Numbered from the stretch's first letter, positions 35,599 to 44,240 are shown. The stretch is 64,000 nucleotides of DNA from Anaerococcus obesiensis ph10 (GCF_000311745.1 NZ_HE978531.1:1010301-1074300); one strand, 5' to 3'. Notes: generated by a model not told the origin, from the sequence alone. Numbers and translations: made by a program.

Positions 35599-36609
35599 TT
35601 AAATTTCCTTTCTTAAATCATGGATTTTTTTTGTAGCCTTTACTATTTTGTCAAAATCATCTGGAACTACGCATTGAGCTCCATCAGAAAATGCTTTTGC
35701 AGGATTTTCGTGAACTTCTATCATAAGTCCATCTGCCCCAACTGCCGTTGCACTAAGAGATAAATCTTTTACATATCTTGAAATTCCCGCCGCATGAGAT
35801 GGGTCGATTATTATTGGAAGATGAGTTTTTTCGTGCAAAAATGGAACAGCAGTTACGTCCAAAGTATTTCTTGTTGCTGTTTCAAAAGTCCTAATTCCTC
35901 TTTCACAAAGAATAACTTTTGTATTTCCCCTGCTCATAATATATTCTGATGCCATCAATAATTCTTCATAAGTTGCAGATAGGCCTCTTTTTAATAAAAT
36001 TGGTTTATCAACTTCTCCAAGTGCTTTTAATAAATCAAAATTTTGCATATTTCTTGCTCCAACTTGAAGAATATCTACATTGTCAAAATATTTTAATTGG
36101 TTAATTTCCATAATTTCTGAAACAAGGGCAAGACCTGTTTCTTCTTTTGCTTTTATTAGATAATCAATAGCTTTTTTGCCATAACCTTGAAAAGAATATG
36201 GGCTTGTTCTTGGCTTAAAAGCTCCTCCTCTTAAAATTGTTGCACCAGATTTTTTGATTTTTTTTGCAATTGATACAATTTGTTCTTCGCTTTCGACTGA
36301 ACATGGTCCTGCCATATAAACAAAAGATCCACCACCGATTTTTGTTCCATTTTCGAGAGTAATTATTGTATCTTCTGGGTGAAATTTTCTGTTTGCTTTT
36401 TTATAAGGCTCTTGGATTCTTATTACATCATCAACAACACTTTTTGATTTCATATCATCTTTTGAAACCTTGGATGTATCTCCCAAAAGTCCCAAAATAG
36501 TCGTTTTAAAACCAACTGCCTTACTTACTTTAAGCCCCATATCTTCAATTTCTTTTATAAGATCTTGTACTTCTTTTTCATTTGCACCATTTTTTAATTT
36601 AATAATCAT
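35599..36609 (-). CDS. aroF: DAHP synthase (3-deoxy-7-phosphoheptulonate synthase)
   Basis: 336 residues: an N-terminal ferredoxin-like regulatory domain (about 1-70) and a KDSA-type TIM barrel with YMAGPCSVESEEQ, RGGAFKPRTSPYSFQG, LQVGARNMQNF, PILLKRGLSATYEE, CERGIRTFE and IIDPSHAAGISR. It condenses phosphoenolpyruvate and erythrose 4-phosphate, the entry step of the shikimate pathway. It is the first structural gene of the operon, one base before aroC, and lies behind the leader-peptide attenuator at 36693-36835, so expression probably responds to Phe/Tyr supply. An AGGAGAAG site precedes the start. Confidence 0.95.
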   Translation of the reverse strand: MIIKLKNGANEKEVQDLIKEIEDMGLKVSKAVGFKTTILGLLGDTSKVSKDDMKSKSVVDDVIRIQEPYKKANRKFHPEDTIITLENGTKIGGGSFVYMAGPCSVESEEQIVSIAKKIKKSGATILRGGAFKPRTSPYSFQGYGKKAIDYLIKAKEETGLALVSEIMEINQLKYFDNVDILQVGARNMQNFDLLKALGEVDKPILLKRGLSATYEELLMASEYIMSRGNTKVILCERGIRTFETATRNTLDVTAVPFLHEKTHLPIIIDPSHAAGISRYVKDLSLSATAVGADGLMIEVHENPAKAFSDGAQCVVPDDFDKIVKATKKIHDLRKEI

Positions 36610-36692
36610 TTTCTTCTCCTAATAAAATCTCTTTTTTCTTTTAAAATTTTTTATGTAATTTTTTAAGCTAATTTATTATTTAAAAATAAAAA

Positions 36693-36718
36693 AGCTTCCT
36701 GGCTATTACCAAGAAGCT
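36693..36718 (-). terminator. Attenuator terminator before aroF
   Basis: On the minus strand AGCTTCTTGG / CCAGGAAGCT forms a ten-pair stem (one G-U) with a TAATAG loop, followed by T7. It lies between the leader peptide and aroF. Its AATAGCC segment (loop plus 3' arm, 36701-36707) is fully complementary to GGCTATT in the leader (36764-36770), a candidate antiterminator pairing. Confidence 0.85.
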
Positions 36719-36733
36719 AAAATTCAAAAAAAC

Positions 36734-36835
36734 TTAAAATGTTTTAAAATTTTGCACATGATAAATAGCCTTACTTTTGTCAAAAGTAAAGTTAAAAAAG
36801 TAAAAGCTAGTTTGTGCAAAATTTAAGTTTTTCAT
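36734..36835 (-). CDS. Phe/Tyr-rich leader peptide of aro operon
   Basis: A 33-codon frame with a good AGGAGA site seven bases before its ATG, 23 bases downstream of the predicted transcription start. Eight of its residues are Phe and two are Tyr; residues 11-18 read FYFFNFTF, analogous to the control codons of enteric pheL. The Phe-run codons run into the hairpin 36771-36789 (TTACTTTT / AAAAGTAA), and outer arms of 12 bases (36747-36758 with 36813-36824) can enclose the coding region. A ribosome stalled at Phe codons would block these hairpins and free GGCTATT to disarm the terminator. Too short for routine gene finders. Confidence 0.82.
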   Translation of the reverse strand: MKNLNFAQTSFYFFNFTFDKSKAIYHVQNFKTF

Positions 36836-36864
36836 TATTTTCTCCTGTTTTCTAAATTTTCTAT

Positions 36865-36893
36865 ATTATAGCATAGAAATTTTTTTCAGTAAA
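36865..36893 (-). promoter_or_regulatory. Promoter of aro operon
   Basis: Minus strand TTTACT and TATAAT separated by 17 bases. The -10 box lies 30 bases upstream of the leader-peptide ATG, and the -35 box lies three bases beyond the end of the pyrophosphatase gene. Confidence 0.75.
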
Positions 36894-36895
36894 GT

Positions 36896-38551
36896 TTAAT
36901 TATTGTGGGAATTCATAATAGCTTCAGTTATTTTTGGTATAACTTGTTTTTTTCTGGATAAAACACCAGGAGCTGAAATTGTTCCATTGTTTACCTTATT
37001 TCCAAAAACTTTTTCTATATCATCAAGATAGTTTCCCACGACTAATAATTCAGATTTTTTATTGAAAATATCTGTAAGAACAAGGACAAATGTATTTTCT
37101 CCCTTAGCATTTAATCTTTCTTTCATAAGAGCAATTAATTTATCTTTTATAGGATTTAATTCTTCTGGATTCATTGTCATAACTTGTCCAACTCTAATTT
37201 TGTCATCTCCAATTGTAAATGCTTTTACATCTCCATCAATTAAATCTTCTGGCGATTTATTTTTAAGACTTGTTCCAGCCTTAAACATCTTCATAGCAAA
37301 ATCTTCTGGATTAATATCTGCAATTTTTGTAAGTCTATTTAAAACTCTTTTGTCAGTTTCTGTTGTTGTTGGAGATCTAAATAAAAGAGTATCAGAAATT
37401 ATTGCTGCTGAAAGTAAACCGGCAATCTCTTTTGTAGGTCTTATTCCTGATTCAAAAAACATTTTTGCAACTATGGTTGCAGTTGAACCCACAGGCTCTG
37501 CCCTAAAAAATAAGGGTTGATTTGTTACAACATTAGCTACTCTGTGGTGGTCAATTATTTCAATTATTTCTGCATAATCAATATCATCAACTGATTGGTT
37601 TCTTTCGTTGTGGTCAACCAAAATTAATTTTTTCTTCTCATCAGAAATCAAATGGTATCTTGAAATTGCCCCAAGAACTTTTCCCCTTGCATCAACAATT
37701 GGATAAGATCTAAATCTAGTTTTTCCCATAACTTCACGAACTGTATCAACTGTATCTTCTGGAGAAAAATAAACCAAATTTTCTGTGCTCATAACATTTG
37801 CAATTGGAACTGCCATTGGCAAAAGTCTTGCAGTCATAAAGGTATCATATTCTGTTGAAATAATTGTAATATTATTTTTTTCAGCCTCTTTTTTTAGCTC
37901 CTCTTTCATATCAGAGCCATTGGTTAAAATAATTAAAGAAATATTTTTATTTATCAAATACTCTTGAGCTTCAAGCCTATTTCCTGTTATAACCAAATCT
38001 CCATCTCCAACCAAAGAAGTTTCTGGAGAATCTTTTTCATTCATGGCATAAACCATCATTTTGCCTGTAAAATCTCTAGGTTTTTTTGGATTGACCATAA
38101 GCTTTGCAGATAAAATATCCACTATATTTTCAATTGGCGTGTGAGTTCTTCCAATAATTCTATCATCCCAAACTTCCATATAAGAATGGGTTAAGTTTGA
38201 CAAAGATGCAACTCCAATTAATCTTTCCTTATCATCTACTACAAAAAGAGAGTTCAATTTATTTTCTTGAATTATTGACCAAGCATTTCTAATTGGAAGA
38301 GATTCATCAACATTATAAGAATTGTCATAGTCAATATCTTTTATTTGAAGTTTCATAGAATCCTTGTGAAGAGGAGCCTTAACTCCAAAATAATCAAGAA
38401 CAAATTGAGTTTCTTGATTTACATGACCAAGTCTAATCGGAATCGCCTCGCTATCTCCCAGCCTATTTTTTAGATTTGCATAAGCAAGGGCTGAGCAAAT
38501 AGAATCAGTATCTGGATTTTTGTGACCTGTAATATAAACTGTTTGTTTCAT
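36896..38551 (-). CDS. Mn-dependent inorganic pyrophosphatase with CBS domains
   Basis: I start at 38551 (KQTVYITGHKNPDTDS), preceded by AGAGGT, giving 551 residues. The DHH catalytic core is split by a regulatory insert: the N-terminal half has GHKNPDTDSICSALAYA, then a CBS-DRTGG-CBS insert (about 75-305; DEKDSPETSLVGDGDLVITG lies in the DRTGG part), then LVDHNERNQ, IIDHHRVANV and the DHHA2 domain. It is a family II pyrophosphatase whose CBS domains bind adenine nucleotides, coupling pyrophosphate removal to energy state. The C terminus contains RKKQVIPKI, the family's substrate-binding motif. It begins eight bases after the corC-like gene. Confidence 0.93.
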   Translation of the reverse strand: MKQTVYITGHKNPDTDSICSALAYANLKNRLGDSEAIPIRLGHVNQETQFVLDYFGVKAPLHKDSMKLQIKDIDYDNSYNVDESLPIRNAWSIIQENKLNSLFVVDDKERLIGVASLSNLTHSYMEVWDDRIIGRTHTPIENIVDILSAKLMVNPKKPRDFTGKMMVYAMNEKDSPETSLVGDGDLVITGNRLEAQEYLINKNISLIILTNGSDMKEELKKEAEKNNITIISTEYDTFMTARLLPMAVPIANVMSTENLVYFSPEDTVDTVREVMGKTRFRSYPIVDARGKVLGAISRYHLISDEKKKLILVDHNERNQSVDDIDYAEIIEIIDHHRVANVVTNQPLFFRAEPVGSTATIVAKMFFESGIRPTKEIAGLLSAAIISDTLLFRSPTTTETDKRVLNRLTKIADINPEDFAMKMFKAGTSLKNKSPEDLIDGDVKAFTIGDDKIRVGQVMTMNPEELNPIKDKLIALMKERLNAKGENTFVLVLTDIFNKKSELLVVGNYLDDIEKVFGNKVNNGTISAPGVLSRKKQVIPKITEAIMNSHNN

Positions 38552-38558
38552 AATACCT

Positions 38559-39812
38559 CTAACTTTCGCTATCAAATTTAACTCTAAGTAAATTTATCTT
38601 GTAACGTTCAACCTTCTCACAAATCAAAGTAACATCATCAACCTTTACAATATCTCCAGTTTTAGGAAGACGGTTAAGATAATCAATTACCAAACCTCCA
38701 ACCGAATCATTTTTAACTTCTTTAATATCTCTATTAAAATAATCATTAAAATCATTTATGTGCATACTTGCATCAACTATAAATTCATTATCAGAAACCT
38801 TGTAGACTTTTTCATCATCAGGATCATATTCATCGTAAATATCTCCAACAAGCTCCTCAATAATATCTTCAATCGAAACAAGCCCTTCCGTTCCGCCGTA
38901 TTCATCAACAACAATAGCAAGGGACACATTCATTTTTTTCATTGATTTAAAAAGATCAATTATATTCATATTTTCATAAGCATAGTAAGTTTGCCTTAGC
39001 ATATCTTTAAGCCTTGGCTCTCTGCCCTCAGCGACAAAAGTAACAATATCTTTCATGTGCAAAACGCCTACAATATTATCAATACTTTCGCCATAAACAG
39101 GAATTCTTGAATGCTTAGATTCAATTAAAAATTTATCCAATTCTTCCTTAGTCGAATCAATAGCTATTGCCTCCATATTAGTTCTTGGAGTCATAATATC
39201 AGATGCAAAAGATCCAGCAAAATCAAAAACATTATTTATAATTTCACTTTCTTCATTGTTAATAACGCCTTGCTCTTCCCCAACATCTACAATAGTTTTC
39301 AAATCTTCTTCTGTAACCTTATCAGAATTATCAGCCCCATCAGATAATTTTTTTGTAAGATATTTTGTAAATAATCCCAATAAAAATACCGTAGGCTTTA
39401 AAATTATAGAAACAATATAAATAGCTTTTGAAAATCTAAGAGCTATTTTTTCGCTATTAATTTGAGCTGCAAGCTTTGGAGTAATTTCTCCAAAAATTAA
39501 AACTGTTATAGTTACAACAACTGTAGAAATAAAAGCACCAGCAGCTCCAAAAATATCAGTAAAAAATAATGCAGCTATGGTAGTAGTAACAATATTTACA
39601 ATATTATTTCCAACAAGAATTGTTGTAATTGTGTTTTGGCTATCATCAACGAGTTTTCTAAGCAATGATGCGTTTTTTACATTTTTTTCTTCAAGTTGCC
39701 TTAATTTAAATTTGTTTACAGAAGTAATAGCAGTTTCTGAAGATGAAAAAAATGCAGAAAGCAAAATCCCCAAAATCATTACAAATAACTCAATTATATT
39801 TTTTGTCGTCAA
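38559..39812 (-). CDS. CorC/HlyC family CNNM-CBS membrane protein
   Basis: 417 residues: an N-terminal CNNM/DUF21 domain with about four helices (SSSETAITSVNKFKLRQLEE, TTILVGNNIVNIVTTTI), a CBS pair (DIMTPRTNMEAIAIDS; SRIPVYGESIDNIVGVLHMKD; VDEYGGTEGLVSIEDIIEELVG) and a C-terminal CorC_HlyC domain. Such proteins are implicated in magnesium or cobalt export and were once called hemolysins. It is probably co-transcribed with the pyrophosphatase, an Mg/Mn-dependent enzyme. Start codon at a GGAGG site. Confidence 0.92.
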   Translation of the reverse strand: MTTKNIIELFVMILGILLSAFFSSSETAITSVNKFKLRQLEEKNVKNASLLRKLVDDSQNTITTILVGNNIVNIVTTTIAALFFTDIFGAAGAFISTVVVTITVLIFGEITPKLAAQINSEKIALRFSKAIYIVSIILKPTVFLLGLFTKYLTKKLSDGADNSDKVTEEDLKTIVDVGEEQGVINNEESEIINNVFDFAGSFASDIMTPRTNMEAIAIDSTKEELDKFLIESKHSRIPVYGESIDNIVGVLHMKDIVTFVAEGREPRLKDMLRQTYYAYENMNIIDLFKSMKKMNVSLAIVVDEYGGTEGLVSIEDIIEELVGDIYDEYDPDDEKVYKVSDNEFIVDASMHINDFNDYFNRDIKEVKNDSVGGLVIDYLNRLPKTGDIVKVDDVTLICEKVERYKINLLRVKFDSES

Positions 39813-39882
39813 AACTTCCTCCTTGAATACATTATATGAGAAATTTATAAAAAAATAAAGTGATTAATTAAAGTAATTATGA

Positions 39883-39888
39883 TATAAT
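39883..39888 (+). promoter_or_regulatory. -10 box of purine permease gene
   Basis: A TATAAT lies 24 bases before the start codon of the permease; the -35 region (GTGATT at 17 bases) is weak. No purine riboswitch fold is seen in the short leader. Confidence 0.4.
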
Positions 39889-39911
39889 ATGCTCGAAAAA
39901 AAGGAGGAATT

Positions 39912-41237
39912 ATGGAAAAAAATTCGAACGAATCACTTGCCGAAAAAATTTTCAGATTAAAAGAGAAAAAAACAAATGTAAAAACTGAAATTATGGCAGG
40001 AATTACAACATTTATGACTATGTCATATATTTTGGCAGTAAATCCACAAATTTTGGGAGATGCCGGAATGGATAAGGGCGCAGTATTTACTGCAACAATA
40101 ATTGCATCAATAATTGCAATTTTAATTATGGCTCTTTACGCAAACCTTCCTTTTGCCCTTGCACCAGGCATGGGACTAAACGCATTTTTTACCTACACAG
40201 TTGTAATGACTATGGGAAAAAGTTGGGAATTTGCATTAGCAGCCGTTTTTATTGAAGGAATTATTTTTGTATTTTTAACATTTTTTAATGTACGTGAAGC
40301 AATTTTTAATGCCATACCAAGAAGTTTGAAAACTGCAGTATCAGTAGGAATCGGATTATTTATTTCTCTAATTGGTTTATTAAATTCTACTGTAATTGTA
40401 AAAAATGATGTAGGCCTTGGACTTGGAAATTTAGTTAGCAAAGAAAGTTTTATATTTTTTATAGGACTTTTGATTATGGCAGTTTTAACAGCAAGAAAAA
40501 CAAAAGGAGCCTTGTTAATAGGAATCATAATTTCTACAATTATTGCCCTATTTACAGGAGTAAGCAAGCTCCCAGAAGGCGGAATTATTCAATTGCCACC
40601 ATCACTTAGTCCAATTGCTTTCAAATTAGATTTTTCATCAATGTTTTCACTTGAAATGTTTTCTGTTGTATTCGCATTTTTATTTGTAGATTTATTTGAT
40701 ACAATAGGAACACTTACAGGAGTTGCAACAAAAGCAAAAATGTTAGATGAAAATGGACAGTTGCCAAATGCTGGTCGTGCACTTTTTGCAGATAGTATTG
40801 GAACAACAATAGGAGCACTTTTAGGAACATCAACCGTAACAACATTTGTAGAAAGTGCAACTGGAGTTGCAGAAGGTGGAAGAACAGGACTAACTGCTTT
40901 ATCAACAGGATTTTGTTTTTTCCTATCAATATTTTTCTATCCATTAATCACAATAATTCCAGCTCAAGCAACAGCAGCTGCTCTTGTAATGGTAGGATTA
41001 TTTATGATAGATTCAATTGTTGATATTAATTTTGGAGATTTCACAGAATCATTCCCAGCCTTTATGACAATAATAATGATGCCATTTGCTTACTCAATTG
41101 CAGAAGGAATCGCCTTTGGAATGATTTCATACGCAAGCGTAAAATTATTAACAGGAAAAGGAAAAGAAGTTTCCCCACTTGTTTATGTCCTTGCCTTAGT
41201 ATTTTTACTAAGATATTTACTTCCATTATTTTCGTAA
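39912..41237 (+). CDS. Adenine/guanine/hypoxanthine permease (AzgA type)
   Basis: 441 residues with twelve to fourteen helices. AzgA-family features: TEIMAGITTFMTMSYILAVN near residue 26, PFALAPGMGLNAFFTYTVV near 82, VFAFLFVDLFDTIGTLTGVA, and TTIGALLGTSTVTTFVESATG with the conserved GTSTVTT. It imports purine bases by proton symport. The AGGAGG site is seven bases from the ATG. It pairs functionally with xpt at 42997-43569, which converts imported xanthine or guanine to nucleotides. Confidence 0.92.
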   Translation: MEKNSNESLAEKIFRLKEKKTNVKTEIMAGITTFMTMSYILAVNPQILGDAGMDKGAVFTATIIASIIAILIMALYANLPFALAPGMGLNAFFTYTVVMTMGKSWEFALAAVFIEGIIFVFLTFFNVREAIFNAIPRSLKTAVSVGIGLFISLIGLLNSTVIVKNDVGLGLGNLVSKESFIFFIGLLIMAVLTARKTKGALLIGIIISTIIALFTGVSKLPEGGIIQLPPSLSPIAFKLDFSSMFSLEMFSVVFAFLFVDLFDTIGTLTGVATKAKMLDENGQLPNAGRALFADSIGTTIGALLGTSTVTTFVESATGVAEGGRTGLTALSTGFCFFLSIFFYPLITIIPAQATAAALVMVGLFMIDSIVDINFGDFTESFPAFMTIIMMPFAYSIAEGIAFGMISYASVKLLTGKGKEVSPLVYVLALVFLLRYLLPLFS

Positions 41238-41248
41238 AATAAGCAAAC

Positions 41249-41279
41249 AAAAATTCCCCATTAATTTTGGGGAATTTTT
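41249..41279 (+). terminator. Terminator of purine permease
   Basis: AAAATTCCCC / GGGGAATTTTT stem and T-tract shortly after the stop codon. Confidence 0.85.
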
Positions 41280-41297
41280 AAATTAAGATAAAATATT

Positions 41298-41597
41298 TTA
41301 CATCTTATCTTCAACTGATTTTATTTTTTGGTCAAGACTTGCTTTTTTGTCGCGTCTGTCGTCTATTTTTATTACTGAATAAACTCTATCTGCTCCATTT
41401 TTAAAAACTGATTCTTGGCAGGCTCTGATTGCTTCAAAGGCCCTGTCTATATCTCCATGGATAACTGTTCCCATCGGATTTAATCTTACTTCCAAATCTT
41501 CATATTCTTTCAAAACTTTTTCGCATCCTGCTACATATTTTGAAACTGAGGTTTCTTTTGTTCCTATTGGTACTACTGTTAATTCTATAACTGCCAT
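41298..41597 (-). CDS. MTH1187/YqgV family thiamine-binding protein
   Basis: 99 residues beginning AVIELTVVPIGTKETSVSKY, with LNPMGTVIHGDIDRAFEAIR in the middle: the COG0011 pattern. Members form ferredoxin-like tetramers that bind thiamine or its pyrimidine moiety and may help salvage or storage. The gene lies nine bases downstream of the second M18 peptidase gene with an AGGAGG site, so they are probably co-transcribed. thiN (59816-60438) shows thiamine salvage elsewhere in the window. Confidence 0.9.
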   Translation of the reverse strand: MAVIELTVVPIGTKETSVSKYVAGCEKVLKEYEDLEVRLNPMGTVIHGDIDRAFEAIRACQESVFKNGADRVYSVIKIDDRRDKKASLDQKIKSVEDKM

Positions 41598-41606
41598 AAT
41601 ATCCTC

Positions 41607-42893
41607 CTAATATTTTTTATTGTAAAAATCTTCAAATATTTTTATAGCTTCTATGTGATCATCTACTCCGCCAAACTCTCTTATTGAGTGCATAGCAAGA
41701 ATTGGTGTGCCGACATCGATTGATTTTATTCCGGATTTGGAAGAAACAATTGGACCAATTGTAGAGCCACCGACCTTGTCAGATCTGTTGTGAAAAGTTT
41801 GAACTTTTGCTCCAACATTTTTTGCATGTTTTAAAAATCTCGCCCTAGTTTCTACATTTGTTGTATAAGCACCATTAGAAGCTACCTTTATTCCTATACC
41901 CATATTTATTCTTGTATTATTTGTAGAATCGAATAAATTACTATAGTTTGGATGAATTGAGTGAGAAAGGTCTGCTGAAATTAAATATGAATTAGAAAGA
42001 GAAATAAAATAATCTTCCCTATTATAACCCAAATTCATTACAATTCTTTCCATAATTTCATCCAAAAATGGAGAAGATGCTCCTGTCCTTGTGCCTGATC
42101 CAATTTCTTCATTGTCATTTAATACGCACATATTAAATTTTTTATTTTCACTATTAATTAAAGCTGTAAGAGATTGGTGGACACTTGCAAGATTATCAAG
42201 TCTTCCAATATGAATAAATTCATCATCACTTCCCATAAGAGATCCTTTTTGCCTATCAAAAAGTGCCAAATCAAAATCTATTATTTTTTCTTCATCTACT
42301 CCAATTTCTTTTGCCAATAATTTTTGCAAAAATCCTTCTTTTTTAAAATCATCTTCGATAGTTTTTATAATTGGAGAAAGTTCATCTTGCATATTGTACT
42401 TATATCCAGAATTTAATTCTCTATTTATATGAATTGCGCAGTTTGCAATTGTCAAAAGATTTTTTTCAATTTTTACAAGTTTTGATTTAAATTCTCCATT
42501 TTCTTCAAAAACAACTTTTCCTGCCAAAGACAAATCCCTATCAAACCAAGAAGATACAATCATTCCCCCATAGCCTTCAACATTAAATTTCAAAAATCCA
42601 TTTGAAGTCATTTCTGGATTTGATTTTATTTTAAAAGTTGGAGAATCTGTGTGAGATCCAATTATATCAAACCCCTTTCTTGGATCATCTCCCACACTAA
42701 AAGCAATTAAAGCTGTATCGTCACGACTTACAAAATATTTTCCGCCTTTTTCTAGTTTCCATTTTTCATTTTCATTTAGTTTTTTAAAACCATTTTTTTC
42801 TAAACGATCAATAGAATTTTTGACAGCAAAATAATTTATTGGACTTTGGTCAATAAATTCTATTAAGTCATTGATTATTTCATTTCTATTCAT
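41607..42893 (-). CDS. M18 family aminopeptidase (ApeB-like)
   Basis: 428 residues of the aminopeptidase I family, only distantly similar to the 26854-28239 copy. Key blocks: DIIGSHTDSPTFKIK (HxD), NDNEEIGSGTRTGASSPFL (Glu pair), HIGRLDNLASVHQSL, YLISADLSHSIHPNY and LAMHSIREFGG. It is probably a cytoplasmic dinuclear-metal aminopeptidase. Having two M18 enzymes suits a peptide- and amino-acid-fermenting lifestyle. It is the first gene of a two-gene unit with the YqgV-like protein. Confidence 0.93.
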   Translation of the reverse strand: MNRNEIINDLIEFIDQSPINYFAVKNSIDRLEKNGFKKLNENEKWKLEKGGKYFVSRDDTALIAFSVGDDPRKGFDIIGSHTDSPTFKIKSNPEMTSNGFLKFNVEGYGGMIVSSWFDRDLSLAGKVVFEENGEFKSKLVKIEKNLLTIANCAIHINRELNSGYKYNMQDELSPIIKTIEDDFKKEGFLQKLLAKEIGVDEEKIIDFDLALFDRQKGSLMGSDDEFIHIGRLDNLASVHQSLTALINSENKKFNMCVLNDNEEIGSGTRTGASSPFLDEIMERIVMNLGYNREDYFISLSNSYLISADLSHSIHPNYSNLFDSTNNTRINMGIGIKVASNGAYTTNVETRARFLKHAKNVGAKVQTFHNRSDKVGGSTIGPIVSSKSGIKSIDVGTPILAMHSIREFGGVDDHIEAIKIFEDFYNKKY

Positions 42894-42935
42894 ATAATAT
42901 ATATTACCCTATAGATAGCTTTATAAAAGTGATTT

Positions 42936-42965
42936 TTGACTTTTTGTTAAACTTTGCTTTATAAT
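42936..42965 (+). promoter_or_regulatory. Promoter of xpt
   Basis: TTGACT and TATAAT with an 18-base spacer, ending 31 bases before the chosen start. The leader is far too short for a purine riboswitch, unlike B. subtilis xpt. Confidence 0.7.
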
Positions 42966-42996
42966 AATAAAAAGAGTACGGAGGTAAATGTTTATA

Positions 42997-43569
42997 ATGA
43001 AAAAATTAGAAGAAGTAATATTAAGCCATGGTAAGGTTCTTGGCAAAGATATTTTAAAAGTTGATTCTTTTCTAAATCATCAAATAAAACCAAAATTGAT
43101 AAAAGAAATGGGAGAAGAATTTGCTGAGCATTTTAAAGACAAAAATATAAATAAAATTTTGACAGTTGAATCATCAGGAATTGCCCCAGCAGTTATCACA
43201 GGTCTTGTCCTTGATTGCGATGTAGTTTTTGCAAGAAAACAAAAATCTCTTACAACCGATGATAATACATTTTCTTCAACTTGCTATTCTTATACAAAAG
43301 AAGAGATGAAAAGACTTATTGTAAGCAAGGATTACTTACACGAAAATGAAAATGTCTTGTTGATAGATGATTTTTTGGCAAATGGTCAAGCTGCCAAGGC
43401 TATGGTTGCAATTTGTAAACAAGCAGGTGCAAATGTGGCTGGTATTGGAATAGTTATAGAAAAATCCTACCAAGACGGAAGAAAACTTCTTGATGATATG
43501 GGCATAGATGTTTACTCTCTTGCAAGAATTTCTCACATGGACGGAAAAGAAATAGAATTTATAGATTAA
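42997..43569 (+). CDS. xpt: Xanthine phosphoribosyltransferase
   Basis: 190 residues of the type I PRTase fold: KKLEEVILSHGKVLGKDILK and VDSFLNHQIKP at the N terminus, VVFARKQKSL for the flexible loop, and VLLIDDFLANGQAAKAM as the PRPP-binding motif. It converts xanthine plus PRPP to XMP. I choose the ATG at 42997 because family members begin there; an in-frame ATG at 42988 is only two bases from the GGAGGT site. It has its own promoter and terminator. Confidence 0.93.
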   Translation: MKKLEEVILSHGKVLGKDILKVDSFLNHQIKPKLIKEMGEEFAEHFKDKNINKILTVESSGIAPAVITGLVLDCDVVFARKQKSLTTDDNTFSSTCYSYTKEEMKRLIVSKDYLHENENVLLIDDFLANGQAAKAMVAICKQAGANVAGIGIVIEKSYQDGRKLLDDMGIDVYSLARISHMDGKEIEFID

Positions 43570-43572
43570 TCT

Positions 43573-43596
43573 AAGATGGCTTTTGCCATCTTTTTT
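43573..43596 (+). terminator. Terminator of xpt
   Basis: AAGATGGC / GCCATCTT perfect stem with TTTT loop and T6, four bases after the stop. Confidence 0.9.
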
Positions 43597-43617
43597 ATTT
43601 TAAATTTAAAAAATAAA

Positions 43618-43640
43618 AAATCCCACTTTCGTGAGATTTT
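43618..43640 (-). terminator. Terminator of proteostasis operon after engB
   Basis: Minus strand AAATCTCAC / GTGGGATTT stem (one G-U) with GAAA loop and T-tract, just after the engB stop. Confidence 0.75.
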
Positions 43641-43652
43641 CAAAATTTAAAT

Positions 43653-44240
43653 TTATGAATTTACTATTACTTCAACCTGCTCTAATAAAACATTTTTATT
43701 GTGAGAAGTTATTGATGAATAGGCAAAAATCAATCCTTCATCATCAATATTTAAAGTTTTCATTATTTCTTTTATGTGTTTTTTTAAGTGTGTTTTAGGA
43801 ATTTTATCGTATTTTGTTGCTATAACAAATCCTGTAAAGCCAGAATCTATTATCCAATCATACATTTCTTTATCTTGTTTTGTTGGAGCGTGTCTTATAT
43901 CTACCAAAAGAAAAACTTCTTTTAAATTTTCTCTTTCATATAAATATTGGTGGATTAAATTATTCCATTTTTCTTTTTCTGTTTTTGAAACTTTTGCATA
44001 GCCATAGCCTGGAAGATCTACCAGCCTAAATTTATCGTTTATTTTATAAAAATTTATGGTTTTGGTCTTGCCCGGTTTTGATGAAGTTTTGGCAAGATTT
44101 TTTTTATCCAAAAATGAATTTATAAATGAAGATTTTCCCACATTAGATCTTCCTGCAAAGGCAATTTCTTCAAAATTATCATTTGGAAATTGGGAGGGAA
44201 ATCCTGCAACTTGATCTAAATTTACTGATTTTATTTTCAT
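43653..44240 (-). CDS. engB: Ribosome biogenesis GTPase EngB/YsxC
   Basis: 195 residues with the TRAFAC GTPase motifs: G1 GRSNVGKSSFIN near residue 31, G3 VDLPGYGYAKVS, G4 TKYDK and a G5-like SSITSHN. YsxC/EngB is an essential factor in 50S subunit assembly. Its start overlaps the end of lon by four bases, the usual lon-engB arrangement of Firmicutes. Length is normal for the family. Confidence 0.95.
   Translation of the reverse strand: MKIKSVNLDQVAGFPSQFPNDNFEEIAFAGRSNVGKSSFINSFLDKKNLAKTSSKPGKTKTINFYKINDKFRLVDLPGYGYAKVSKTEKEKWNNLIHQYLYERENLKEVFLLVDIRHAPTKQDKEMYDWIIDSGFTGFVIATKYDKIPKTHLKKHIKEIMKTLNIDDEGLIFAYSSITSHNKNVLLEQVEVIVNS

Noticed and set aside
37062-37520. 152-codon open frame antisense to the pyrophosphatase gene
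   Set aside because: It is a shadow of the strongly supported minus-strand gene; its Ser/Phe/Ile-rich composition is typical of antisense frames in AT-rich DNA.
42894-42996. Purine riboswitch before xpt
   Set aside because: Only about 30 bases separate the promoter from the start codon, and no three-way junction motif is present.
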